Origin: Planctomycetota bacterium
Lineage (GTDB): Bacteria > Planctomycetota > Planctomycetia > Planctomycetales > Planctomycetaceae
Length of the DNA stretch: 64,000 bases
Assembly (NCBI GenBank): GCA_014584345.1
Contig: JACTNB010000035.1
Span: 131,583-195,582, forward strand
Direction: 5' to 3'
Below, piece by piece: positions 36,537-46,768 of the stretch. The translations under genes and the position numbers were made by a program. The notes below the pieces were generated by a model that was not told where the DNA came from, did no database searches, and was given only the letters and a program-made list of their open reading frames with translations. The number at the start of each line of letters is the position of its first letter. Position 1 is the first letter of the stretch.

Positions 36537-38134
36537 TGCGACGATTGCAAATACTTCCGCTGTTGACAGTCTGTTTCTGCCTGCTTACGGAGGTGGCGCG
36601 AGCCGACGGGAATGCCGACCGTCCGGGATCGCCACCCAACATTTTGTTTGCCATTGCCGATGACTGGGGCTTGCATGCGGGGGCCTACGGCACATCGTGG
36701 GTAAAAACGCCGGCGTTCGATCGGATTGCGAGTGAGGGGCTGTTGTTCCGAAATGCCTACACGCCGATGGCGAAGTGCGCGCCATCCCGTGCGATCATAC
36801 TGACGGGACGCCATTTGTGGCAAAACGAGGAAGCGGGCAACCACATGGCGTATTTCCCCGCCAAACTGAAAAGCTGGCCCGAAGTTTTGCAGGAACAGGG
36901 TTGGCACATGGGGATTACAGGTAAGGGGTGGGGGCCGGGGATTGCCCAGGACAAAGCAGGGAAACCTCGCTTGCTCACGGGCAAGCCATATAACAAACGG
37001 AAGACGGCGCCTCCGACCGATGCCATTTCCACCAACGACTACGCCAGCAACTTCATTGATTTTCTCGAGGATGCGCCCGCCGAGACCCCCTGGTGCTTCT
37101 GGTACGGGGCCACGGAGCCTCATCGCGGTTACGAGTTTCAGTCGGGTGTGCGCAAGGGGGAGAAACAACTGACGGACATCGATCGCGTCCCGGCGTACTG
37201 GCCCGACGAGGAGATAGTTCGGCACGACATGCTGGATTATGCCTATGAAGTCGAACATGTCGATCGGCACCTCAACCGGATGTTGGCGGAACTGGAACAA
37301 CGGGGTTTGCTGGAAAACACGCTGGTGATTGTCACCAGTGATCACGGCATGCCCTTTCCCCGTGTGAAGGGCTATGCCTACCACGATGCGAATCATGTCC
37401 CCTTGGCTCTGCGCTGGCCTGGGGGAGTGCGTTCCCCGGGGCGTGTGATCGAGGATTTTGTTGATTTCACGGATCTGGCGGCGACCATCCTGGACGTGGC
37501 GGGAATTCATCCCCTGGTGGCGGGCATGCAACCGTTGACGGGGACAAGCTGGCGTCCGATTCTGGAAAGCACGCGGGCAGGGCAGGTACAGCCGGAACGG
37601 GATCACGTGTTGATCGGCAAGGAACGGACGGACGTGGGGCGTCCTCATGATTGGGGCTATCCCATCCGTGGGATTGTCACGAAGGATGCGATCTATCTGC
37701 GTAATTATGAACCGACCCGCTGGCCCGCCGGTAATCCCGAAACTGGTTATCTCGATACCGACGGCAGTCCGACGAAGACACGAATTCTTGAACGGGGCCG
37801 CTTGAATCGGGCCGATCGCTACTGGCAACTCAATTTCGGCATGCGTCCAGCCGAGGAATTTTATGATCTTGAAAACGATCCCGATTGCGTGAGCAATCTT
37901 GCGGACGATCCCGCCCGGCAGCCGCGGCTGCAGGCACTGCGAAAACAAATGGAAGCGGAATTGGAAACGCAGCAGGACCCGCGCCTGTTCGGACGGGGCT
38001 ATATCTTTGATGAATACCCCGTGACGAACGGGGCCGGTTTTTACGAGAGGCATCAACGAGGCGAAAGACCGCCCGCGGGCTGGGTGAATCCCACCGACTT
38101 CGAACCACACCCTCTCCCCGTCGGTTCTCGCTAA
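36533..38134 (+). CDS. Secreted sulfatase (heparan N-sulfatase-like)
   Basis: A 533-residue sulfatase with a signal peptide (MMRRLQILPLLTVCFCLLTEVARA). PNILFAIADDWG carries metal-binding Asp residues and CAPSRA (C82-R86) is the formylglycine site. TSDHGMPFPRVKG holds another Asp-His pair. The longer form and the LRWPGGVRSPGRVIEDFVDFTDLA segment recall the SGSH-type subfamily acting on N-sulfated sugars. The gene is translationally coupled to the preceding sulfatase by a 4-bp overlap. The C terminus (ERPPAGWVNPTDF) is not a known anchor. Substrate preference is inferred from subfamily resemblance only. Confidence 0.91.
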   Translation: MMRRLQILPLLTVCFCLLTEVARADGNADRPGSPPNILFAIADDWGLHAGAYGTSWVKTPAFDRIASEGLLFRNAYTPMAKCAPSRAIILTGRHLWQNEEAGNHMAYFPAKLKSWPEVLQEQGWHMGITGKGWGPGIAQDKAGKPRLLTGKPYNKRKTAPPTDAISTNDYASNFIDFLEDAPAETPWCFWYGATEPHRGYEFQSGVRKGEKQLTDIDRVPAYWPDEEIVRHDMLDYAYEVEHVDRHLNRMLAELEQRGLLENTLVIVTSDHGMPFPRVKGYAYHDANHVPLALRWPGGVRSPGRVIEDFVDFTDLAATILDVAGIHPLVAGMQPLTGTSWRPILESTRAGQVQPERDHVLIGKERTDVGRPHDWGYPIRGIVTKDAIYLRNYEPTRWPAGNPETGYLDTDGSPTKTRILERGRLNRADRYWQLNFGMRPAEEFYDLENDPDCVSNLADDPARQPRLQALRKQMEAELETQQDPRLFGRGYIFDEYPVTNGAGFYERHQRGERPPAGWVNPTDFEPHPLPVGSR

Positions 38135-38160
38135 GGATGCGTTTCCTCTGGGAATTCGGA

Positions 38161-38288
38161 TGCGTCAGGAAGCGGCCCAAGCGGGCGCATCAACTCGTAA
38201 TCACACACCCGATACAGGGTCCACTGAAGTGGATGGCAATAGGAGTCAAGGGCCTCAAACGTGGCCCGCTTCCTGACGGGCGCGGCTA
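38161..38288. mobile_element. MITE-like element with terminal inverted repeats, copy 2
   Basis: GCGTCAGGAAGCGG at the left and CCCGCTTCCTGACGGGCGCG at the right, ending near 38288. The ends match the element at 9557-9693 while the interior differs. It lies between the sulfatase pair and the sialidase-like gene and encodes nothing. Confidence 0.62.
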
Positions 38289-38355
38289 GTATGTAAGTTT
38301 TTTCGAAACAATATGAATCTCACGAGAAACAAAGCGAGAGGTCTGGAGTTCCCCG

Positions 38356-39621
38356 ATGCATATTCCTGCCTGCCTGTTCTTCCGGTGTAACTTGCCGCGC
38401 CCCTGCCTGTGGATTGGCCTGTTGTTGATACCGCTTTGCTGTATCGCGGAAGGGCTGGGAGAGGACGTGTTCTTCTCCTTCCAGCGGAATACCGAGGCGG
38501 AGGAGCAATCCGTCCTGCTCTGGGACGATGCTCGCCCCCTCCCACGAAGCGTCGCGGCGGAACGCTTGCAACAGGTGGAATTTCGGGTGATCAAGCCTTA
38601 CGAATACAACACGGATGGCTACCGCTTTCTGCATGGGGTGGCGCTGGTCTGGCACAAGGGAAAGTTGCTGGCATCCTTCGGGCATAACCGGGGAGGCGAG
38701 AATACCGATACCGAGGAAGCCCGCTATCGCGTCAGCGAAGATGGTGGTCGCAGTTGGAGCGATGTTCTTACCCTGGATGCGGGACCCGAACCAGGTGTGG
38801 GAATCAGTCATGGCGTGTTTCTGTCGCATGGGGAGACGTTGTGGGCTTTTCACGGTGCTTATTCCGGCATCATGCAGAATGTTCACACCCGAGCCTACAC
38901 TCTGGACGAATCCACCAATTCCTGGATTCCCCGGGGGGCCGTGATTGCCGAGGGGTTCTGGCCGATGAATCAGCCGATCCAAATGGAAGACGGGAACTGG
39001 ATCATGCCTGGCATTCGCGTGGGAGGGGAGCATCCGTCGGCGGTTGCCATCAGCCGGGGCGAGGATTTCGCCCGCTGGGATCTCCGCGTGATTCCTCGCG
39101 ATTCCAGCCTGGGAAAAATGTGGGGGGAATCGGCGGTCATTGTATCTGGAAAGGAAATCTGGAATATCTCTCGTTATGGCGATGCGGCCCAGGCGTTGGT
39201 GGCGCATAGTCGGGATTACGGTCGGAATTGGTCACCGCTGCGGGTTTCCAATTTATCGATGACCACTTCGAAGCCTTGCGCGGGCCTACTGAGCACAGGC
39301 CAGCGCTATCTGATTTCGACGACCACGGCCGACTGCGGGAAGAGCCGAGCCCCACTGACGATTGCGTTAAGCCGTCCCGGTCAAATTCCGTTTTCGAAGG
39401 TGATGATTATTCGCCCGGCGGAATTTCCCGAAGGGCCGGGAGAATCGCATCCCCGTGCCGCGCTGGCGTATCCCTGCGCGATCGAACATGAGGGGAAACT
39501 GTACGTGGGATATTCCAATAATGGAGGCAACCAGGGGCGTGTCGGCGTGGGGCGCGAACTCTGGAACAACAACAGCGCGGAACTGGCCATTATCCCTCTT
39601 GAACAACTGCGCGTTGAGTAG
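38356..39621 (+). CDS. Sialidase-like (BNR) secreted protein
   Basis: A 421-residue exported protein with a hydrophobic signal (CLWIGLLLIPLCCIA). It has Asp-box motifs of six-bladed sialidase propellers: SEDGGRSW (about residue 127) and SRDYGRNW (near 290). GEFFHRGG-type residues are replaced by SFGHNRGGENTDTEEARYRVS, so the arginine triad may not be complete. It follows the two sulfatases by 220 bp and may act on the same glycan, a reasonable but unproved idea. Close relatives are annotated exo-alpha-sialidase or BNR-repeat proteins; enzymatic activity is not shown by sequence alone. Confidence 0.83.
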   Translation: MHIPACLFFRCNLPRPCLWIGLLLIPLCCIAEGLGEDVFFSFQRNTEAEEQSVLLWDDARPLPRSVAAERLQQVEFRVIKPYEYNTDGYRFLHGVALVWHKGKLLASFGHNRGGENTDTEEARYRVSEDGGRSWSDVLTLDAGPEPGVGISHGVFLSHGETLWAFHGAYSGIMQNVHTRAYTLDESTNSWIPRGAVIAEGFWPMNQPIQMEDGNWIMPGIRVGGEHPSAVAISRGEDFARWDLRVIPRDSSLGKMWGESAVIVSGKEIWNISRYGDAAQALVAHSRDYGRNWSPLRVSNLSMTTSKPCAGLLSTGQRYLISTTTADCGKSRAPLTIALSRPGQIPFSKVMIIRPAEFPEGPGESHPRAALAYPCAIEHEGKLYVGYSNNGGNQGRVGVGRELWNNNSAELAIIPLEQLRVE

Positions 39622-39637
39622 AGGGCATTGCGGCGGC

Positions 39638-39669
39638 AAAAAAAAGACACGGCAGGCGGACCTGCCGTG
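39638..39669 (-). terminator. Terminator of the NtrC-type regulator gene
   Basis: CACGGCAGG at 39648-39656 pairs with CCTGCCGTG at 39661-39669 around CGGA, with eight A on the left (a T run on the minus strand). It is 22 bp past the regulator's stop and also faces the convergent sialidase-like gene. Confidence 0.82.
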
Positions 39670-39691
39670 CGTGCGAACTGTCGGCGGTTTC

Positions 39692-41080
<1,389 letters not shown>

Positions 41081-41539
41081 GTGTGCTCTCGGCAGAAATG
41101 CGTAAAATAGGCGCGGTGCTTGGTGCACCCGTTGACAATGGTCGCATCTGGGGAAGTATGCGAAAAATCGGTCATCACCCGCATCGTTCGGATGATTGCT
41201 GAGAGCCTGCATCAAGGGGGTAATGAAACGTAGGTCACGCGATGCAGTCGGGCAACGCGCTGGCAGGGAATTGATGAATTTCAACAACCAGTTTGTCCCT
41301 GCAAGCCGCATTTTCGCCATAATCGGACGGCAAAATCGCCTACCCGCGGCTTAGACGTCAAAAATGATTCAAGTTGATTTCCCAAGGGGACGTCCCCGTG
41401 AAATTTGTACCGCCTGGGGAATGTTGCTATAGTCCTCCCGCAAGATAGTTTAAGATGAGAGCGGGTATTTACTGGCCGATTCCAGGCCGGGTCCACCCCA
41501 GGAACAAATTATTTGTTAGCCGAGCAGCAGGAGCACAGC
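41081..41539. other. Divergent intergenic region, NtrC-type and Usp genes
   Basis: About 460 bp. A GG-N8-GC at about 41414-41428 resembles a sigma54 box but the spacing is 8 instead of 10, so it was not accepted. TTGACA at 41132-41137 has no good -10 partner. No gene found. Confidence 0.4.
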
Positions 41540-42493
41540 ATGATCTCGTTTTCACGTATTCTGGTCGGAGTAGATCTTTCCCACGCGGATCGTCTGGTCT
41601 CCGAGGAGTTGTCGGATCATTGCGAGACGGCCGTTCAATGTGCCCTGAGGCTGGCCGAAGGGGGGAACTATCACGTCACCTTCATGGCTTCGATCGATAT
41701 CTCCGAACAGGCGATGCACCTGATCGAACTCCATGAATCCCCGGAAGTGACTCCCGTCGAGCGGGATGCCGGGCACGTGCTGCAGAAACTGGTGGACCGA
41801 GCGGAAGCCGTGGGCGTCAAGGCCGATTACGTCGTAGCCCTGGGGCCCAGCGCGGAATGCATTATTAAGCAGGTACTCCGGGGCGAGCATACGTTGCTGG
41901 TGATTGGCGCGCGTTCCTCGCAAAAATTGAGTCAGATTCTGTTCGGGCGAACCGCGACCAAGTTGTTGCGGAAATGTCCGGTTCCCGTGCTGGTGGCCAA
42001 ACTCGGCCCCCATGAACATCTCAATTCGATACTGGTGGCGGACGACTTCAGCGAGAATGGCGAACAACTGCTGGATGCCGGGGTGCAATTGGCTCGCATG
42101 TGCGAGGCTAAATTGCACGTGGTGCATGTGCTCGAGGAAACGGACGATGCCAAGCTGGTCTCCAGTGGTATTCCCATCGAACAGATTTACCGCGTTCAGG
42201 AAACGCTGAAAGAGGGAGCCGCCGCGAAACTGGCCGAACGTCTTTCTCGAACCGATTATCGTACCCTCGTTCATGGGGCCATGGCCCATGTGGAATTCGG
42301 ACGCCCCGAAGCCGTCATTCTGGAAAAACTGCAGGAACACAATGTGGATCTGCTGATCACCGGAACGGTTGGTCGTACTGGTCTGGCCGCCCTGATGATG
42401 GGAAACACGGCCGAGCGCCTGATGAATATGGTGAATTGTTCGCTGTTGGCGATCAAGCCGGTCGATTTTGTTTGCCCCATCAAGGTGGATTGA
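41540..42493 (+). CDS. Tandem universal stress protein (UspA-type, two domains)
   Basis: A 317-residue cytoplasmic protein with two Usp domains. The first (1-150) has RILVGVDLSH and the ATP-binding-type GARSSQKLSQILFGRTATKLL; the second (about 165-317) has SILVADDFSENG and GTVGRTGLAALMMGNTAERLM. Both follow the G-2x-G-9x-G pattern only partly, the second better, so nucleotide binding is likely in domain two. Usp proteins act in stress survival. The ATG at 41540 follows GCAGGAG at a good distance. The neighbouring divergent NtrC-type regulator may control it, which is an inference from position. Confidence 0.88.
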   Translation: MISFSRILVGVDLSHADRLVSEELSDHCETAVQCALRLAEGGNYHVTFMASIDISEQAMHLIELHESPEVTPVERDAGHVLQKLVDRAEAVGVKADYVVALGPSAECIIKQVLRGEHTLLVIGARSSQKLSQILFGRTATKLLRKCPVPVLVAKLGPHEHLNSILVADDFSENGEQLLDAGVQLARMCEAKLHVVHVLEETDDAKLVSSGIPIEQIYRVQETLKEGAAAKLAERLSRTDYRTLVHGAMAHVEFGRPEAVILEKLQEHNVDLLITGTVGRTGLAALMMGNTAERLMNMVNCSLLAIKPVDFVCPIKVD

Positions 42494-42814
42494 CCCGCAC
42501 GGCGATCAGACCGTTTACGAGGTCGTGGAGGATTTGAATTCGAAGGACACAGCCCCTGGGAGATTGTCCCCAGTTTTTTTTCGGGCTTGGAATTCGGGGG
42601 CCACTGGCTCTGCCGATCCCTGTTAAGTAATTCGTCAACATGGGGTTTCACTGGCAAAGTCAGTGGAACACCGCGTGTTCACCACGGAAATGGTACGCAC
42701 AGCGTGCCCTATTCGAAAAAATTACGGCCTGGTGGTGATCGATATTTTTTAGGCGTCTGTCATCGCGGGCGAGATACCTGTGCGCTACGCCTGCCTGGCC
42801 GGAGGGGAAGTTCC
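42494..42814. other. Leader of the second sulfatase pair, with palindromes
   Basis: About 320 bp holding an imperfect palindrome around GTGGAACACCGCGTGTTCAC (about 42664-42683) and the REP-like GGTACGC-ACA-GCGTGCC at 42692-42708. No other gene or promoter was recognised. GGAGGGG at about 42801-42807 is the Shine-Dalgarno of the next gene. Confidence 0.5.
42692..42708. repeat. REP-like palindrome, copy upstream of sulfatase 3
   Basis: GGTACGC-ACA-GCGTGCC, one mismatch in the 7-bp stem. The same motif, with the same flanks ATGGT...CCCTA, is at 7894-7910, and its opposite-strand form is at 13711-13727. Confidence 0.62.
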
Positions 42815-44338
42815 ATGTTGGTTTTGAATGGTAAATTCTGGCTGCTGTTGGACGCGCTGGCTTCGGTTCGTGCGCGGGGCAGGTCTCTTTCGCTGCTGTT
42901 GAGCCTGTTGCTGATTCTTTGCGTGTGTCTGCCTCGACAGACCCGGGCGGCCGGGAAACCGGCTCCGCCACACATCATCTTCGTCATGGCCGACGACATG
43001 GGCTGGGGTCAGACAGGCTACCGCGATCATCCGGTGTTGCGTACGCCGCATCTGGATGCCATGGCTGCCGCGGGGTTGCGGTTTGAACGGTTTTACGCGG
43101 GGTGTCCGGTCTGTTCGCCGACACGTGCCAGTGTACTCACGGGGCGTTCGCCCGATCGGACCGGCGTGTTGACGCATGGGTACGCGCTCCGTCCACAGGA
43201 AAAAACCATTGCCCAGGCGTTGCAAGCAGCGGGTTATGTTACCGGGCATTTCGGGAAATGGCATTTGAATGGCCTGAAGGGACCGGGTGTGCCAATTCTG
43301 GCGAACGATCCCTACCATCCCGGTCGCTTCGGCTTCGGGGAATGGGTTTCGGTGACAAATTTTTTCGATGTCGACCCCCTGATGAGTCGACAGGGAGTCA
43401 TTGAACAGTTTCGAGGGGATTCCTCCGAGATCGTGGTGTCGGAAGCCATTGCTTTTCTGGATCGGCATCGAGCCCGCCAAAAACCGATGTTCGCGGTTCT
43501 TTGGTTCGGTACGCCCCACAGTCCGTTCAAGGCGTTGCCGGACGACAGACAGCCCTTTGCGGAATTGAACGAGGCCTCCGCGGAGCATCACGGCGAACTG
43601 GTGGCCATGGATCGCAGTATTGGCACGCTACGGGCCAAGCTGCGCGAGTTCGGACTGGCAGAACAGACACTGCTGGTGTTTTGCAGCGATAACGGGGGCT
43701 TGCCCGAAATCAAGCCCGATACCGTGGGAGGCCTGCGCGGTAATAAGGGAACCATCTATGAAGGGGGGCTGCGCGTGCCGGGCATTATCGAATGGCCCGG
43801 CGTAATCACTCCGCGGATCACGCATTTTCCCGCCTGTACGATGGACTTGTTTCCCACCGTGGCGGATTTGCTGGGTTTGCCCGCGGATGTATTCGTGCAA
43901 CCGCTGGATGGCATCAGTCTGTTGCCCTTGTTCGAGCGCGAACTGGATCAGCGTGATCAAGCGATTCCGTTTCGTTTCGGCGCAAAGGCGGCACTAGTCG
44001 AGAATGACTACAAAATTCTGACAAACGACCTGCGCAAGGGAGAATTTGAATTGTACCATCTTGGGGAGGATGCCGCGGAAAGTCGCAATCTGAGGGCTTC
44101 CCAGCCCGAGCGTTTCGCGCGGATGAAGCACCAGCTATTGGAGTGGAACCAGGGGGTGGATGCCAGTTTTTCGGGCCTGGATTATCCCGAGCGGGAAGTC
44201 ACCCCGCCCGATCCGAAATCGCTGTTTTGGTTCGAGGTGGAGGCGTATCAATCGTATCTGCCCGAATGGAAGGAGCGATGGGAATATCGGACCTACATCG
44301 AACGTGTCACCCGGCAAACGCGGCAGCAGGGGCGGTAA
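42815..44338 (+). CDS. Secreted sulfatase (arylsulfatase type)
   Basis: A 507-residue sulfatase with a long hydrophobic signal (RSLSLLLSLLLILCVCLP). HIIFVMADDMGWGQ supplies metal-binding Asp residues, CSPTRA (C100-R104) is the formylglycine site and GKWHLN the conserved Lys-His. DNGGLPEIKP carries another Asp-Asn pair. ATG at 42815 has GGAGGGG 8 bases upstream; the open frame to 42587 crosses palindromic repeats and is not coding. The next sulfatase gene begins immediately after its TAA, so the two form a transcription unit. Substrate unknown. Confidence 0.92.
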   Translation: MLVLNGKFWLLLDALASVRARGRSLSLLLSLLLILCVCLPRQTRAAGKPAPPHIIFVMADDMGWGQTGYRDHPVLRTPHLDAMAAAGLRFERFYAGCPVCSPTRASVLTGRSPDRTGVLTHGYALRPQEKTIAQALQAAGYVTGHFGKWHLNGLKGPGVPILANDPYHPGRFGFGEWVSVTNFFDVDPLMSRQGVIEQFRGDSSEIVVSEAIAFLDRHRARQKPMFAVLWFGTPHSPFKALPDDRQPFAELNEASAEHHGELVAMDRSIGTLRAKLREFGLAEQTLLVFCSDNGGLPEIKPDTVGGLRGNKGTIYEGGLRVPGIIEWPGVITPRITHFPACTMDLFPTVADLLGLPADVFVQPLDGISLLPLFERELDQRDQAIPFRFGAKAALVENDYKILTNDLRKGEFELYHLGEDAAESRNLRASQPERFARMKHQLLEWNQGVDASFSGLDYPEREVTPPDPKSLFWFEVEAYQSYLPEWKERWEYRTYIERVTRQTRQQGR

Positions 44339-45778
44339 ATGAATAGGTCTCGTGCATTGCGAATTATACTATGGGGCCTCTGCCCGTTACTGTTGGAGTG
44401 GTCTTGCGAAGCTGCCGTCGAGCGGCCCCACGTACTGTTCATTGCCATCGATGATTTGCGCAACGATGTCGCCGCACTGGGGTGTGAACATGCGCGGACC
44501 CCCGCCCTGGACAAGTTTGCCGGTACGGCTCGCATCTTTAATCATCACTACGTGCAGGTGCCTACCTGCGGGGCCTCGCGATGTGCGTTAATGCGAGGCC
44601 GCTATCCCAGCGTGGCTTCCCAGTTGGGGAACAACGGCATCAGGCAGACCCATGGCGACTGGGGGAAGGAAAGTTTGCCTGTGGTGTTTCGTCAGCATGG
44701 ATATCGCACGCTGGCGTTGGGGAAAATCACGCATTACCCCGGCGGCTTGACGGGCAAGGACTGGGCGGAAGGTCCGGAAGAACTGCCCGGTGCCTGGGAT
44801 CGCTGCTGGATTCCCGATTGCCCCTGGAAATCGCCTCAGGCTCTTATGCACGGGTATGCGAATGGCCAGCCCCGCGTTCCGGGAATGTCGCCTCCCTGGG
44901 AAGCCGCCGAGGGAACTGATGACGCCTACCCTGATGCCTGGGTCGCCCGCGAGGCGATTCGAACGTTGCAGGAGTTGACTCAACAGGAGCAACCCTGGTT
45001 CTTTAGCGTCGGTTTCTTCAAGCCACACTTGCCATTTGCCGCCCCGCGAAAGTGGCATGATCTGCATGCCGAGGGTATTCCCGCTCTCGCGCCGCTGGTG
45101 GCACGCAAGCCGAATTGGCCTTCCGGCTGGCATGCGAGTGGCGAATTTCGCGGTAACTATGGGCATCCCCAGGGACAAGATCCCGAAACCGACGAGGCGT
45201 ACGCCGGTCGGTTACGCCGCGCCTATGCGGCTTGCATCAGCTACATGGATGCCCAACTTGGGCAGGTTCTGGAGGCCCTGGACCAGAGTGGTGTCGGCCC
45301 GAAGACCATTGTCATTATCTGGAGTGACCACGGGTTTCTGCTCGGCGAACACGCCATCTGGGGCAAGCATTGCCTGTACGAACAGGCGCTGCGATCCCCC
45401 TTGATGATTCGCACCCCCGGCCTGCAGCACCCCGGCGAAACCTGTGCGGCGACAGTCGAAACAATCGATCTGTTCCCGACGCTGGTCGATCTATGCGAGC
45501 TGACGGCTCCCGCCAGTCTGGATGGTCTCAGTTTGCGGCCGTATCTGGTCGATCCCGCAAAGCCTTCCTTGAAGCCGGCGCGGGGGTTCTGGACGGGCGG
45601 GCGGCAAACGGTGCGCGATGATCGCTGGAGACTGATCGTACATCCTGCCTCGCGGAAGTCTGGTGCTTATGTCGAACTGTTCGATTATCGGAACGATCCT
45701 GAAGAAACCCGCAACCACGCGGCAGACCTGCCAGAGGTGGTGTCGCGGCTCCAAGCCCAGCTCCGGGCAGCCCCCTGA
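44339..45778 (+). CDS. Secreted sulfatase (iduronate-2-sulfatase-like)
   Basis: A 479-residue sulfatase with a short signal (ALRIILWGLCPLLLEWSCEA). PHVLFIAIDDLRND carries the metal Asp pair and the formylglycine site reads CGASR (C77-R81), the CxAxR variant rather than the common CxPxR. WSDHGFLLGEHAIWGKHCLYE and the HYVQVPTCGASRCALMRGRYPS block match the iduronate-2-sulfatase branch. It starts one base after the preceding sulfatase gene's stop, so they are co-transcribed. The A in CxAxR is allowed in the family but is less frequent. Confidence 0.9.
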   Translation: MNRSRALRIILWGLCPLLLEWSCEAAVERPHVLFIAIDDLRNDVAALGCEHARTPALDKFAGTARIFNHHYVQVPTCGASRCALMRGRYPSVASQLGNNGIRQTHGDWGKESLPVVFRQHGYRTLALGKITHYPGGLTGKDWAEGPEELPGAWDRCWIPDCPWKSPQALMHGYANGQPRVPGMSPPWEAAEGTDDAYPDAWVAREAIRTLQELTQQEQPWFFSVGFFKPHLPFAAPRKWHDLHAEGIPALAPLVARKPNWPSGWHASGEFRGNYGHPQGQDPETDEAYAGRLRRAYAACISYMDAQLGQVLEALDQSGVGPKTIVIIWSDHGFLLGEHAIWGKHCLYEQALRSPLMIRTPGLQHPGETCAATVETIDLFPTLVDLCELTAPASLDGLSLRPYLVDPAKPSLKPARGFWTGGRQTVRDDRWRLIVHPASRKSGAYVELFDYRNDPEETRNHAADLPEVVSRLQAQLRAAP

Positions 45779-45828
45779 ACGGGTTTCATGCCACTTTCAT
45801 ACCACCACCGGGTGCATTGACCCATGGT

Positions 45829-46368
45829 TCAAGCGACTTGGTCGATGTACTGCCGAAAGTGTTCGATGCCTGGCGTGGGCAGGTCTGCGACCTTGGCCAA
45901 ATCGTCCCAGTGGCGCAGGCGGACGGCCTCTTCCCAGTACGGTTGGTTGCGGAACTTTTCGAGTTCCTCGACCGACATGGTTCCCCCCTGCAACGCCAGA
46001 CTAATCCGAGAGGGTTCGGAAAGTTGGTTTTCGTAGTTTTCGTCCACGGTGCAAAGATAGCGTTTGGCCGCCACATGCAGTCGCACGGGCTCGGAGACAC
46101 GGGGATCAAAATGCCGATTCAGGAAGGCGTAGCCGCTGTTTTCGTGTTTATCGTCTATCCCCTGATCGGGCGCGTCGTCTGGGAGTTCGTGCAGGAGATG
46201 CCCGATATCGTGCAGTAAGGCAGCCACGATCAAGGAGGCAGGGGCACCGCTCTGTTCCGCCAGGAAACCACATTGCAGTGCATGCTCCCGTTGCGTAACG
46301 GCTTCGTGGCCGTATTGGGAATCTCCCCGTTCGGCAAACAATTCGAGGATTTGATCGGCACGCGACAT
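45829..46368 (-). CDS. PhnZ-like HD-domain mixed-valent diiron oxygenase
   Basis: A 179-residue HD-domain protein matching the phosphonate-operon HDIG family and PhnZ. The ligand pattern fits: YGHE (Y19, E22), H29 in REHA, H53-D54 in LLHDIGH, H75 in KHEN, H98 in LHVAAKRYL, and an Asp in RHWDD near the end. PhnZ oxidatively cleaves 2-amino-1-hydroxyethylphosphonate to glycine and phosphate with a diiron centre. No PhnY partner is next to it, so the substrate may differ. The frame is open to 46431, but the ATG at 46368 precedes the fold directly. It is divergent from a Na/phosphate cotransporter gene, consistent with phosphorus supply. Confidence 0.82.
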   Translation of the reverse strand: MSRADQILELFAERGDSQYGHEAVTQREHALQCGFLAEQSGAPASLIVAALLHDIGHLLHELPDDAPDQGIDDKHENSGYAFLNRHFDPRVSEPVRLHVAAKRYLCTVDENYENQLSEPSRISLALQGGTMSVEELEKFRNQPYWEEAVRLRHWDDLAKVADLPTPGIEHFRQYIDQVA

Positions 46369-46768
46369 TTCGAGGACACTCCGGTTGGAAGGGGCAGCAA
46401 TTACTTGGAGCCAGTTAATGTTGTGCGACAAGAATGACGCCTATGGCCGACTCGTCGCATCTTTTTTTCGTATTGCACAGTTTATCGCGTGTTGCCTTTA
46501 ACGGCAGATCCGTGGACAATCCAGGCTTGGAATTCACGGAATTCTCATATCTGTTGAACAGGGGAAAGCACGGCAGGTTACCCGAGCGTTGAGGGCCGCA
46601 CGATTGCAATAATCCGCATCAGCCGGGGGTTTGCTCTCTCGTTTGGAATCTCGGGGTTGGATTCCCTGGCGGGATTGGCGTAAATTTAAGGTATGGACAC
46701 GGTTTGACACCGGATATGTAGTCACCGGATGCGTTGTCACCGGATGTGGCAGATCGGCAGGGCGGATC
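46369..46768. other. Divergent intergenic region, PhnZ-like and Na/Pi genes
   Basis: About 400 bp. Three tandem 15-nt units of the form GWCACCGGATRYGTW occupy 46706-46750, 19 bp before the cotransporter ATG. They could be binding sites of a regulator of phosphate uptake, or merely the 5' part of a longer frame. No Pho box of the usual 11-nt periodicity was seen. Confidence 0.45.

Noticed and set aside
36527..38110. 527-residue minus-strand open frame
   Set aside because: Antisense to a clear sulfatase gene; no motif.
41400..41460. Sigma54 promoter in front of the universal stress protein gene
   Set aside because: GG and GC elements are 8 nt apart instead of 10.
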